Made by a program: the position numbers and the translations under genes
The notes under the pieces: generated by a model
The model's input: only the letters and a program-made list of their open reading frames with translations
Database searches by the model: none
Told to the model about the DNA's origin: nothing
Shown: positions 42,876 through 54,670 of the stretch, in pieces
How positions within the stretch are numbered: position 1 is the first letter of the stretch
Layout: the number at the start of each line of letters is the position of its first letter
NCBI GenBank assembly: GCA_020740775.1
Contig: JAHEWK010000004.1
Location: forward strand, 1,612,001 to 1,676,000
Length of the DNA: 64,000 nucleotides
Reading direction: 5' to 3'
Source of the DNA: Ilyonectria destructans
Taxonomy: Eukaryota; Ascomycota; Sordariomycetes; Hypocreales; Nectriaceae

Positions 42876-45800
42876 TCAAGTCGGCGGGGTGGTGCCGAGC
42901 ATGCTGGGGACCTGCTTCCGGATGAAGCCTCGAGCACCGCGCTGTTCGACACGGGGCATACCCTGGATGGACCGAGGCTCCCGCATCAGGGAGCGGTCCA
43001 GACGAGCCGGGACACGTGTGACAACAGAGCGGTACTCGCCGGGGAAGCTACCCTTGGGAAGTGGCACCGAGGCAGTCCGCCAGATGTGATCGGAAGTGTC
43101 GCTGAGGTAGGGTGGGATCTTGCTGTTGCGGGAAGGCGGAGCGAAATGGCCGGCTTGGAGGGAGGCGCCGTGCGAGGCACGAAGGGTAGAGAGTCTTGAT
43201 AGGCCTGTCGACAAACCGCTACGGCCGCGAGCCTTCTTAGCCATGAGGATCTCGTCGAAGAGACGGATTGAAGCGTCAGTGGCAGACTTCATCTCTCTTT
43301 CGTGGATAAATTCGTTGAAACCTACGCAGGTGGTTAGAAAGTGCATTGAAAAAGGGGTAAGAGGATGCATACATTGTGTCTCTCGCATCATAGCCGCATA
43401 GTCGTGTTGCTCATGCGGAAGGCTCTTCATGAAGCCATCCATATCGAATGCATACAACTGGCCGTTACTCTTCTGCTGCTTTGATGGCCGGCCGAGGTAC
43501 TTGCGGTACGTGTAAAGCAGGCTCGCGAGGCAGCGGACAAAGGCCGCTCTGACACGGTCGGCGTGGAACGCGTCATCGCACACCAGCGAGACGAACCCGA
43601 GACACCTGCCGTGGGAGGTTGCCTTACAGCCGGTGCACCTGTAGATGCCATCTCCCTCAGAGTGGTCGTTGCAAACACTGCATGTCGCCGTCAGGTCTTG
43701 CGCGGCCCAGTTAAAGCAGTGGCCCTCGACCCAAACGGTGGTCTCGGTGTTTCGGACAGGCTGGATCTGCATGCTGGGCATGATAGTCGAGGCGGCGAGG
43801 GTGGACTGGGCGTATGTGGATGGCGCATAGCCACCCCCGAAAGACGACTGGGAGTCCACCGAGATGGCCGAGATGGACATATTAGCCTGGTGGCCGTTCA
43901 GGAACGGAAGACTCGGTTTATGGTAAGGCTGGTGCTTATCCAGCCCAAACGACGAGCTGCGCCGCATCTTCTCCTCGCCGAAATGACCCGATCGCTTCTC
44001 GCGGAGCGTCGCCGTGAGCGCGAAGCCCGAGTCGCTGCGAGAGACGGGAGTCGTAGGCATTGGAGGGAAGTTCATCGAAACAGGGGACACGGAGGACTGG
44101 GGGCTGGTCTTGCCCGACTTGCTCGTGCTGGGCCTGTCCGACCGGCCATTTTCCACTTTGGCGGACGCAAACGCGTTGAAGACCGGGATATGGATTTGAG
44201 CCTGGGCCTCTGGCTCCCCAAAGCCTGAAGAGTTCTGCGTCACCCATTTGGCCAAGGTGCTGTGAGCGGTGCTAGACCTGAAGAGTGCCCCATGTTCGCT
44301 GGAAAAGGCGTCATAGGGGTAAGACTCCATTGCGTAGGGTGGAGGGCCGGTCGCGACACCATATCGGAGCTTGTGAGGGGCCGCTACCTGCAACAGAGAC
44401 ATGAGCTTCCGCCGGGCCTGTCGCGGCAGACGAACCGGTTGCGAGGTCGCGTCGATGGTGTCCTTATCCAGGTCGACCAAGACATAGTCGTCCTCGGGGA
44501 GTTCAATCTTCTCATACCGCCGCTCGATTCCAACAATGTACGGGCAGGGAGCGTCGAGGGCGGAGATGAGTCGTGCGGGGAGCACGGGAATGAAGATACT
44601 TGCCCACTTGAGAGGATACAACAGGTTAGCCAGGGCGTGGCAGGCCAGGTGCAACATGCTTGTGTGGGAGGAGAGGAAGATGATTCGAGACTCAGCCATG
44701 GCATACTCGAAAAGGGCCACAATATTCTCGAGCGATAGGCACCGGAACAAGGCATACAGATCGATCGATCTGGAGCCGGGGAGCTCGTTATGGGCCTCCT
44801 GGCGGGCATACAGTCGCAACTCTCGCACGCCAAGCTCTACCTGCGTCATAGAACCCAGAGGTGTGAATGCCTCGGTGCACAAGTTGACGACGTATCGCTC
44901 CAGGGGCTGCCAGCGCCCAACCTTGGGAGAGCTCGGGGGAATCCTCAGAACACCACCGTCGGTCATAGGGGTTACGATGGCCTTGAGCCATTCCTTCCAG
45001 AACGACATGTTGGCGGCATCCCGGCCCAGGACGCCATAAGCGCGGGGCGTCCACAGTCCACTCTCGCCCGCTGTGAGCCCTTCAATTCTAGACGCGGCGC
45101 CATGTCTCAGGGGCCTTAGCATGTCGGTCATGAGAGAAATCTTCTCCTCTACCGTGCTAATTTCGTCTTCGAGTCGCTCTCGAGCTGGAGAGCCAGATGG
45201 GATGGTGGGCAGCTTGGAAAGCAACTGGGAGAGGTATGTTCGTTCGCCAGCTAGTCGCACTCCCAGGCTTGCCGCAAGCTCTCGCTCTTCGTTCGACATG
45301 TGACCCTGTCGCCATTGTTCACATTTCTTCTCCACCTCCTCAGCAACGTCGGCGGTCAACGCAGTCCAGAAAATGATGGTAATACCGTACAACTTGGAGT
45401 TGTCGTCGGAGGTCATGGTAAAGCCGTGCCAGGTAGAGCGCGGTCGGTCATCTGACGAGACAATCTGAATATCGTTGGGGAAAGCGAACATGGGCACATA
45501 GTCGGGAAACTTGCCCCGTCGCAAGACCTCATCGGTCGCCTCCTGGGATGGGTATCGATCGAGGAGCACAGGCTCGAAGCGTCGCTTCAAAGGGTGCATG
45601 TCCGGGTCGGTATTGAGGGGTTCGGGAGGCGGGATAACAGAATTATAGTTGCTGAGCCGCTTGGCGGTGCGGACCGAGGCTGTGTTTCCATATTAGCGAA
45701 CAGCTCTGTGCGGGCCGCGGTGGAATTGAGCGCCACGGAAAATCGCTGGGCGTGGGGGAACTTACATGCCCGGTTGGCCCCTCGGGTGGGAGGTGCTCTG

Positions 45801-46438
45801 GTGCTGGGTTGCTTGCGCACGCTGTTCATGTCCCTAAAACTCATCTTGCGGCGGATGCTACCCTTGATGCTCTTTAGGGGACTGAGCCTGCCGCTGGGCT
45901 CGGCCTCTTCAGCACGAATCCTCTCGGCTCGAGGGTTCACCATGGGAGCCCTGGCCTGAACCTTTGCACCGGCGGTGAAGGATAGGTCCTCGAGGAAGAC
46001 CTCTCGCTCGGCCGCAAACTTCACCAGGGCCTTGTCAAAGTCAAAGTCGGCCAGGGGATTAAGAGGATCGGGCACGGTCAGGCCGTTGGCGCCGTTTACG
46101 CCATTGGCAGAGACACCATTGGAGCCGTTGCCCGTGGGGGGGTTCAAAGGCCGGATTGTCGCGCTGCTGCGATTGCTGCTGGTGCCGTCTGCTTCGTCGA
46201 GGGTCGAGATGGAGAAGCGATCCGTCATAGAAATCTTGGAGAGGCGGTTGGAGGAAAGGCGCGAGTGGCGTGCGGAAGCCATGGAATGGGAGCGGTTCAG
46301 GTAGTCATCTTCGGGCTCACCATCTTCGGCGATGGTGGATTCGACGGGTGCATTGGGCGGTGGGGGGTCGTTATAGGACACCGTCTCTATACCGGCAATC
46401 CAGAAGTAGTCGGCGAGAGGGGTCGACGAGTTCTCCAT
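42876..46438 (-). CDS. DENN-domain protein with C1-like zinc finger
   Basis: Three exons: 45766-46438, 43373-45679, 42876-43321; 3426 nt, 1141 aa. Residues ~1-10 carry LADYFWIAGIE, the start of the upstream DENN part; a disordered Ser/Asn-rich insert follows (to ~240). The uDENN segment includes FAFPNDIQI and WHGFTMTSDD (~290-315), and a coiled coil lies near 325-420. The central DENN core spans ~530-660 (LENIVALFEYAMAESRIIFLSSH, LYPLKWASIFIPVLP, YIVGI, VLVDLD). A Ser-rich linker is followed by a C1-like zinc finger (CSVCND..CTGCKATSHGRC, ~890-916) and a dDENN part with RVRAAFVRCLASLL. DENN proteins are GDP/GTP exchange factors for Rab GTPases in membrane traffic; the Rab cannot be told from sequence. 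The last intron (43322-43372) is 51 nt, stop-free and in frame. Confidence 0.92.
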
Positions 46439-47575
46439 GACATGTCAATTGTCGCGTATGGGCCGCGGGTCGGCTGGGGTGGTGGGATCGGATGTGAGAA
46501 TCGGGGTGTTTGGAAACCCTCGTCGTCTATTTTCAACTCCGTCACGCTGTGAAGGTGCCCCGAGGGGGTCGTCGACGAAGTGCGCCTGATGGGGTGGAAG
46601 GAACTGGAATTTTAAGTCAGTCAAACACACAAAGGAAAACAGACGGGCCCATGTTCCACCGGCGAGGGAAGCAGCGGGTGCGATAAGCATGGAGGGACAC
46701 GGAAGACTCACCAGAAGCAAGCGTGGGTGGTGGTGGGGAGGGGAAAGCTGTGATAGGAATTGTGAGACACACGTCGAGCGAGAGAGAGCAGAGCCAGTCG
46801 CCAGCGCAGGCCGCAAGCGAAAAAGAAGGCAAAGGAAGCCGGAGATGGAGATGGAGAACGGAGGGGATTAACGCCGGCGAAGGGATGGCCAACAAGGGGA
46901 TTGGGCGGGGGAAAGGTGAAGAGAGAATGTCCGCAACGGCCAGTGCGAGGGCGATGGTGATGGGGGATGGAGGTGATTTTGGTAGCGGGCCTAGGAGACA
47001 GGAGAGGCGAGGATTGACTGCTATCGACGGGATGTGGTACTGCGCTGGTACGGGGTCTCGCAGGTATCGGTACCTAAGACCTGAGGGGGAGCATGGCCCT
47101 TTCTGGGGGGGTACGTCTCTGTTCGTCCATCTCCTGGAGGTCGACACGAACGACGGCCAGGGGCATGGGCAGCGGCGGTGATGGGATGCTGTAGCGGGGG
47201 GCTCCAACCCGACGTGCCTAAGGTAGCCTGGAAGAGGCAGAGACGCGCTGGAGCCCACTGTAACCCACTACAGCCCGCTGGAAATCCTCTGGCGCGGAAG
47301 AGGCGCACAGGGGATCCAGGGGACGATGGCCCATGCGCCCACCACCAACCAACACGGCGTCAGCGCGTCTACGGATACGGCCACCGGGGTCCTCCAGGGG
47401 CCCTGGATCTCTGTGCCTGGCCCTGGGCCTGTACCGAGTACATGGCGACACTGTTCCAACCAAGTGTCGATCCGAGGCGCACACCGTTCACCGTCCGTTG
47501 ATGCATCCATCAACAACATCCCCCATCTTCCCACGGCATCCTTTCACCCAGCCCAGCACCTCTAGTGCCCGAAAA

Positions 47576-47672
47576 GTGTGTGTAGTGCGTGTGCGTGTGC
47601 GCCTTAGGTACACACACCAGACACACCAGACACAGACACACACGCACGCACGCACTCCCACGCGCACATACT
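47576..47672. repeat. (CA/GT)n-type microsatellite cluster
   Basis: A GT-rich run (47576-47604) then ACACAC-rich tracts interrupted by GCACGC up to about 47672. Compound simple repeat. Confidence 0.8.
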
Positions 47673-47730
47673 CGGTCCACGGTATCAGGCTCAGGGGGCG
47701 TCAAGCAGGGCAATGCCTTTGGTTCCGAGC

Positions 47731-47764
47731 GCGCCAGCACCAGACCAGCACCAGCACCAGCACC
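47731..47764 (+). repeat. CAGCAC-type tandem repeat
   Basis: About five copies of an ACCAGC-like hexamer in non-coding sequence. Confidence 0.7.
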
Positions 47765-48535
47765 GGCCGCCCCAGATGTTCCTTGGCTTACTGCATAGTA
47801 CTTGGCAGTACTCTGCTGTAGATGCGTGATGCTCGGAGCGTCCTTGCACTGGGCACCGTACCTACCTTAGCGGATGGCCGCCAGTGTGGATATGGGTGGG
47901 CTCCCCTCGTGCGCGGAGTGCGAAGGCGAGGTACCTTGCAGAGCCACCCAGGTACCGCGGCGTTCGACTTCCCTACGTCAGGTCTGGCTATATCTCAACA
48001 ACCTCCGACCGAGGCTCCATCAGGCTAAGGCAAGGTTTTTGGGGCTGAGAGAAAGGGGAAGAAGCCTACCAGAGCCCAGCCTGTACTGTAGCGTACTGCG
48101 TAGTAGCCCGATAATTGACGGGGTTTGAGAAGGTTGTCGTCGGGTTGTGACCCACAGCCGCCGCCGCCATGCACCTAGACACCCCGGCTCTCCTGCGACT
48201 GGACGGAGGATGTACAGCAACTGGGACTACGACTCTGCGAGCGCCCAGCGCGTCTGTCGGATTTCTTTATTAATTTCTCTCTGGTTCTGTGTTCTGCGTT
48301 CTGCGTGGGCGCCCTGCACAATGCGTCTGCAGCGCTGCCCCGACATCCAGGGACTCGGCAGCCCGCTGCATGCATGCTGCGGCGTCCTTCTGACTCGGCC
48401 AAACGGGACGCCGTGAGTCCGTGTCCGCCTGGGTCGCCCGGTCGCTTTTGGGTGCTGGCCGATACTCTGCTCGATCTGGCCCGGAAGTTCCATCACCGAC
48501 CTGAAAGGCCCGGCACGGTAGCGCGGGTTAGTCAC

Positions 48536-48591
48536 AACACAACAACGCAACAACGCAACGCAACAACGCAGCAGCGCAACAACGCAATACC
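48536..48591 (+). repeat. ACAACGCA-type tandem repeat
   Basis: Repeated CAACGCAA units with small variations (AACGC, GCAGCGC). Simple repeat, no coding role. Confidence 0.75.
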
Positions 48592-51257
48592 AGTTGCAGT
48601 CATGGCTGCAGTGCCAGGTGCAGTAGCAATAGCAACAAGTCAGTCAGGCTGCATGGGTTGACCCAGCAGATATCCACACCACAGCGGCCACACCACGACA
48701 CGGCACGACACAGCACGCACCAGCACAGCTCGCAGCTCGCAGCTCGTTCACGCGCTGTACGAAGCAGGTACGCAGCACTTCGACCACGGAGGCTGAGAGG
48801 TGAGCGCGGCGGTCCATCCCAACCCCAAAGCGGGCGGTGACATCCGCGACCTCCAAGTTCCAACACACTTTCCAGCCCAAGAGCCCCAGAGAAAATCCCG
48901 ATTGGCGCCGGCCAGGCGCCTCGGCTTGACCAGCTAAGCACCCACCCATGCATCACCATGACCCAAGGCCTCTTCATCCCACCCTCACCGTTCTCGTGCA
49001 GACGGCCTGCAGAGCGCCGCCCCAAAAACGCTCCCTCCTGGGGCTTTCCAGGGAGGTGCAGGATCGTCCTTGTTGGTTTTGCTTTTTTTTTTCCTGTTTG
49101 CCTTGTTTACCCCCAATCCGCTTCCTGCCTTTCCCTTGCTTGCCATTTCTTTTTTTTCTTTCGCTACCCACAAACTTGGAGAATGATACGAAGCAACAAG
49201 CGTCAGACTCCGGAGTTTCCAGCCGACCTACGTCAAGCGAGTGGACACGACCCTACGTGGATCGGGTACTGTACGTACTGGGGAGTACCCTTCTCCGCAA
49301 TGGAGAGACGCGCTACTCTCCCACAAGTACCGGTACCTGGGCCTTTTAGTGCCAGACACAAGGCACCAGAGTCAACCGCGAAAGTGCTCCACTCCCCAAG
49401 GCCTCAGGATGGGCGGGAGTCAAGGGTGGCACTCACACCCAGCTGGTAAGACACCAGTATCACACGGTAGTGAATGTGGCTTGACTAATTATCACAAGAA
49501 ACTATTCTAGTGATATTTAAGGGCCTGTGATTCAGATTTAGAGTGGGGGTGATTTTTTGGGGGGTTTTTTATTTAGGAAGGGGGGGCTTTGGACTTTGAA
49601 CTTTGAAAGATAAATTCCAGAGTAATTGATTTCAAGAGTCTAGACTTGGTTTAATGCTCGCTCGGCCGAGGGGCAGCACCACGGATCTGCGTGTACCCAA
49701 GACAGATGCGCGGTCCTACATGCGTACCCTGTAATATAACAGCGCTTGTTTCGTTCTAGGCAGTTCAGCTTGCCGTATCAGTGCACCTTCCTTGACCAAT
49801 GCAGATCACTTACCCCTCGGGCTTCCCTCAGTCCTTCCATCCAACTCCTGAGAGGAAGGTAGTGCAAACGGCCAACAGGGGTGGAAAGAACCTACCCTAA
49901 TAATCGTCAGTAATAGTGCCATACTAAGGTAGATGCCCGCCGTGTAGGCAGGTACGCCTCATGATAAGGCATTAATGGCGTCAACCACGTATCACTCCAA
50001 CGGCGTCCTCCTCGCCATTCCATCCGTGCGCACCCTCGTCGTCGTCTTCGAACCCGATTCCCCTACGCACCTCAACATCAGTCCTCCTTCTTCTCCTTTC
50101 TCCTGAAATCCTTCTCGTCCACATGGAGCAAAATCCCGGCAACTGAATCTCTTCATGGGCACCCACCTCGTCGGTTTCGTCCAGGGGCTAGCTGCGCCCA
50201 AACGCCCCCAAGATGCCCTAGCCTCTGTGCCCCTGGCGGTGCCATTACACCCTGGTTGCAACACGAAAAGCACGAGCCAACTCCGATGCAGGTACGGACG
50301 ACAGAGCGCCAGGGCATCATTTATTTGGGGCTTCACTCGCACTCGGTCTCTCAATGGCAATCTTCCGCTTATTTAAACCACGAGGATCAAGCCCGGCCGG
50401 GTACCCCTTGGGTCGTGCCTCTCGGGTCGTACGGGCCAACAATACCCCAGTCGTGACGCTCTGATGCGTCTGGCGCCTCCATCGTGGGCCGTTGCAACAC
50501 TGCATGCTTGGGAGACCCGAACTCAGCCCCAAGTCCCCAGGTCGCATGGTATAGCTTGGCACAGCATGACATGGCATGGAATGCCTGCCCAGGAGAATGC
50601 TTGGCAAAAGGTGCACTGGTAAATCTTTCTGTCAGTTCGTCGTACTTCGTCCCGCTGCAAATCAGGAGATAAATCCTCCTGGTCAGCCAGCCCGAACGGC
50701 CCAAGAGGCTCTCAGCGTCGTAGCCAGATACTGGCATGGCCAACGACGGTCCAACAACACACTGATATCGTCTGCCAAGCTGCATCTTCCCCGGCCAAAC
50801 CGTCAAATGCCCAGGATGCACCCCGAGTAAGCCGACTTCTTCTCCATCCAGTCGTAAGCCCCAACCCACTTCCACCTCGCACCACTCCGTTGGCACTCAA
50901 TTTTGGAGCCACTCACGCACTGCGACGCGTTACCCTCTCCATCTGGGCACGCAAGTCACCTACGCGTCCGGCCGACTCGAATAAACACCGCCGCGAAGAG
51001 ATGGAGAGAGATAGGGGAGAACGGGGGAGAACTATTGGGACCTCATCGGCTCCCTCTCGACAGATGACGCTGGTTGCGATCTGCGCCTATCCCGGCCGGA
51101 CGCCGTCTGCCTTGTTTCAGGTCGCCTCCACGTTGGACCGTGTGTGACTATCATCGTCGTCCCGACCTGAGTGCCGGCCGGTCTAAATTAGGCCCTGCCC
51201 AACGTTACCTGCTCGCCAGTTCAGCTTTGCCGTGAGCAAGCTCGGGTGTATTCATTA

Positions 51258-51558
51258 CTAGGGGGGACTCAAAAAGCGTCCCCCCGTGTGCATCGTTCCT
51301 CATACACAGGGGAGTCGTTGATTGGGGGGGGGATATACATCAATCACGCAGTAGATTGTATGGGGAATAAGTCATTCGTTTATGGTGATTCATGTGGGTA
51401 TGTACAGGAGTACGGTACATATTAGCACGCATACCAATTAGTGTGTACGCTCACGTACCCCAAATTATTTTCCCAATCAACGACACTTTCCCAATCAACG
51501 ACCCCCCGTGTGTTAGAGGAACGATACGCACGGGGGGACGCTTTTGAGTCCTCCCTAG
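51258..51558. mobile_element. MITE, 301 bp, long terminal inverted repeats, TA target duplication
   Basis: The left arm 51258-51326 and the reverse complement of the right arm 51490-51558 both start CTAGGG.GGACTCAAAA (differing by one base at the dot), share AGCGTCCCCCCGTG, and end GTCGTTGATTGGG; I estimate about 85% identity over ~69 bp, with one indel. A TA dinucleotide flanks each end (51256-51257 and 51559-51560), as left by Tc1/mariner-type transposases. The interior is non-coding and AT-richer. In the right arm CCCAATCAACGA occurs twice in tandem. Non-autonomous: there is no transposase frame. Confidence 0.8.
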
Positions 51559-52489
51559 TAGAGACCCGGAGATCTTGGTGCGATGGGTTGTTTCGCTCGA
51601 TGCCCGTCATACAAGTGCACCCCTGTTGAGACGTTCGCTTTTTTTCCTTTTTGCTCAGCATCTCCCTTCGAAACAACAGATGGAAGACAAGCCTTGGGCC
51701 AGGCTCCTTTGGGGACCCCTGCACATGGCACGGTGCCCCATTTCGGGACCAGGCCCATGAGACGCTTATTATAGCATCAACAATTTGATCTTGGCTTGGC
51801 CTCTGACAATGCGCTATTCTTGGACGGCTCTTAATACTGTGTGTAGTATGCAGCCTCCAAGGGGTCAATGTTCCCCGGATTCGTATCAAACCCTAGCTTC
51901 CACGTCCCATAAAGCGAGGTGGAGAGCCCTTCAATGGATCAATCGACATTCACGACAACGACACGGCGACGTGCAGGTGGGCCATGAAAAAGCTCCAGTA
52001 TGATGTGCATGGTCAATGTGACATTGATCTCGCGTTGTTCTGGCGTGGTCGTCAACCATTCAACCAACTATCTAACTAGTATCTCACATGGGAAACCTTG
52101 TCTCTAACGATGAATCATAAAAAAAAGCCTCCATGTCTTACCCCCTTATATGATGCCCACACCGCTGGTGACCCACGTCTAGGCCCAGAAACCACACAAC
52201 CATGAAATGGACAGGCCGTCTTTGGGGTTTGCAACACTGCCATTGGATACCAAGGGATTGCCGAGCGTTCTGATCCGTCTCCCAAGGTGCATTCCCTTGC
52301 ATCGACGGGCAGTAGACTCGATCATGGATCGAGACATGGTCTTACATCGATGCTACCCTCCCGCCGAGCTTGCCACGCGAGCAGCTTCACCAAATCACGG
52401 GATTCCCTCGCCTGCCAGACAAAGCTGAATCAAGCCCCCTCCCCCCCTTCTTTAGGTCGTAGAATGCATAGGACTTTGCACGCCGATGC

Positions 52490-53504
52490 TCAGCGCGGCA
52501 CCCTCGTTCCCAGCTTGCCAGTTGACAGAAAGCCCCTATTCCCCATGTCCCCCCTCCATCCAATCCCCAGTGACCCAAAGATGATCCGGCCATCTGGTGT
52601 CACTTCCACGGTCGGCTCGTCGGCTTTGTCCTCTAGGACGAAGCACACCTGTTCTACCTCTCCTGGGTGAAGGACGGGCTTCGCACTTCCGCTCGCCTCC
52701 CAATTACAGTCTCGGTAGTTGAGACCGTCCTCTACGTCCAGCACCACCTTCTCCAGCTGCACCACGTCCTCACTGCAGTTTTCCAGTTGGGCCTCCAGAA
52801 CCCACCGCCGCTTTCCCTGCGTGTCGTTCATGATGGCCCCCACTTTGGTCCGCACGATGAGGGATGCCTTGCATATAAACTGGTACAGCTTGCGGAATGT
52901 CCTCGTCCGGCCGCTCGTCTCCGTAGCCTCGTAGTAGCTCACTGTCACGGCCAGGACATGGTTTCCCTCCTCCTTAAGATCAAATGCCACCACCTTCTGC
53001 AGGGTGCCACCTGAGTCTAGGTCCGCATCGGATGCTCCACCAGCCCCTGGTGGGCCGAGTTCCAGGCGCTGGACGGCGCCCAGCCCGGGCGTCTTCATCT
53101 CGGCTTCAATGCGCACATCGCGGATATTCTTGGTTGCCTCCTGAGGGAGGTCATTGTTTGCGCATAGGGTGCAGCTAAACGTCTCGCCCACATATGCGGA
53201 CCCGAACGACACGGGAAGGTTGACGATGGGGCTGAGGAGGAATGGTGACGGGTTGGTGTCGGCCTTGGAGTGATAGGCGAGCGATGCTGGCGCAGGGCTT
53301 GGTTTAGTCGTCGCGCCGACGGACTGGGGAGGATCGATCGGATATTGGGTAACGAGCGATGGGCGGGAGAGTCTGGTTGGTGCAGTTGGTGGTTAGACTC
53401 GGGCAGACCAGCGAGGGGACAGGGAGGGCTCACCGGAGGACCTTGAGGGAGACGGAATGGGGCTCCTTGACAGGATCGTGGGAGGGATAGCGTTGGTGGC
53501 TCAT
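52490..53504 (-). CDS. TRAPP complex subunit TRAPPC13-like (DUF974)
   Basis: Two exons: 53434-53504 and 52490-53372; 954 nt, 317 aa. The N-terminus MSHQRYPSHDPVKEPHSVSLKVLRLSRPSL is followed by PIVNLPVSFGSAYVGETFSCTLCANND, the family's first Ig-like strand pair, then KVVAFDLKEEGNHVLAVTVSY, an FRKLYQFICKASLIVRTK block, LEAQLENCSEDVVQLEKV, and the C-terminal FGSLGIGWRGDMGNRGFLSTGKL, which is highly typical of TRAPPC13. TRAPP complexes are exchange factors for Rab1/Rab11-class GTPases at the Golgi; TRAPPC13 belongs to the TRAPPIII form in animals and Aspergillus but has no clear S. cerevisiae copy. The protein is about 100 residues shorter than animal TRAPPC13. Confidence 0.88.
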
Positions 53505-54670
53505 CTTCCCATGTCGTGATTCTCCCCGCGTGTAAGTAGAATGGGGAGTGTCGCAGTTCACCCAGTCTTGGGGATGCAGATGCGTTATATCATAGTCTAG
53601 CGAGGTTGACGTCGGAGCTGCGCACGCGGGCTGCCAAATGCGACGTGCTGTGGCTTATCGATAAGGGACACCCCACGACACTGCGCGACCATAGGTATCT
53701 ATCGCTCATGATTTCCGTTCAACCTCACCAAGCCGGATTTAAGAAGCAGTCTATGACAATATAAGCTCGGAGATCTCATGATATGAACTTTGTCGCTCTA
53801 TACCGTTTTTCATTTATGGCCATCATAGTGTTTAAGCGATAGCCCTTTTTTTTTTGTTATCTACGATCTAGCAAAAGTAAAGCCCAACTTACAACCCCAA
53901 AAATTTACTACTTCAAGGTATAATTACACCAATACTCACCAATCAGCCACCACAGGGACCCAGATTAAGGTAAAATAGGATTCAGAGGAAGACAAAAAAC
54001 GGATCAGAAGGTTAAAAGGTTTCCTGATGACCTCGAGCTTCCCCTTTACAAGCTACCCTATAGCTCCAGATCGAACTTCATGGTTACGTGTCCCGTCGTG
54101 TCTCGTCTCCAATGACGAAGTCTCGCAGTAGACTGAAAACTACCGGTGTTGGTCTTGAACTCGTCGGACATCGGAGGTTTGATGACGACTGCGTCTCTAT
54201 AAACAGCTTAACTGCTAGGCGGCCGCAAGGGTTGTCAACACAGTCAAACTACAACAGGTTGGGATCTGAGGAACGGAAGGACAAACTTCAAGGACGACAC
54301 GCACGAATCAAGAGCACCCGCAAGAATCTGTGCGAATATAAATACCGATTCAAAGTGCCAAGCTCCACCCCTCATTATCAATCGAAGACGAGGGCCTAAT
54401 AAATCAACTTGTCTGCCTTCTCCCAATGCCAAGCCGAAGCATTTACGTACAAAGTCAGAAATCCCTGGAGTCCAACGACTGGTCTTTTGTTACTCTCTCT
54501 CTCTCTCTCGGAGCCCTCGGAGGGCCTCAGCCCCCTAGGGAGCGCACACTGAAACAAGGGGCCAACATCTCTCAAAGGCCCGGTGGGGGAGGCACCTGCA
54601 CGTGGAAGCTGTCAGCAAAAACGTTTCTCGTATTAAACAGGCCTCGGAATCTCCGGCACCCGGGGGGTCA
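53505..54670. other. Intergenic, AT-rich core
   Basis: 1.17 kb. From about 53700 to 54050 GC content drops clearly, with a T10 run near 53846. I looked for a Pol III gene before that T-run and found no A/B-box tRNA fold, 5S or U6 match. The rest is promoter of the TRAPPC13-like gene and 3' flank of the KH gene. Confidence 0.45.

Larger units (their letters stand above)
46439..52489. other. 6-kb region without a recognised gene
   Basis: Upstream of the DENN gene and downstream of the TRAPPC13-like gene. It has chance-like open frames only, CT-rich leader sequence near the DENN start, a (CA)n tract, several short tandem repeats, GTAC-rich palindromes (47060-47080, 49268-49290), G/T homopolymer-rich sequence at 49545-49590 and one MITE at 51258-51558. 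Frames of up to ~210 codons exist but show no family match or intron pattern. Confidence 0.5.

Noticed and set aside
50387..50896. 169-codon minus-strand frame in the 6-kb gap
   Set aside because: No domain, no promoter-like context and overlapping frames on the other strand; treated as chance.
53700..53860. Possible Pol III RNA gene before the T-run near 53846
   Set aside because: No tRNA cloverleaf, 5S or U6 sequence could be recognised upstream of the T-run.
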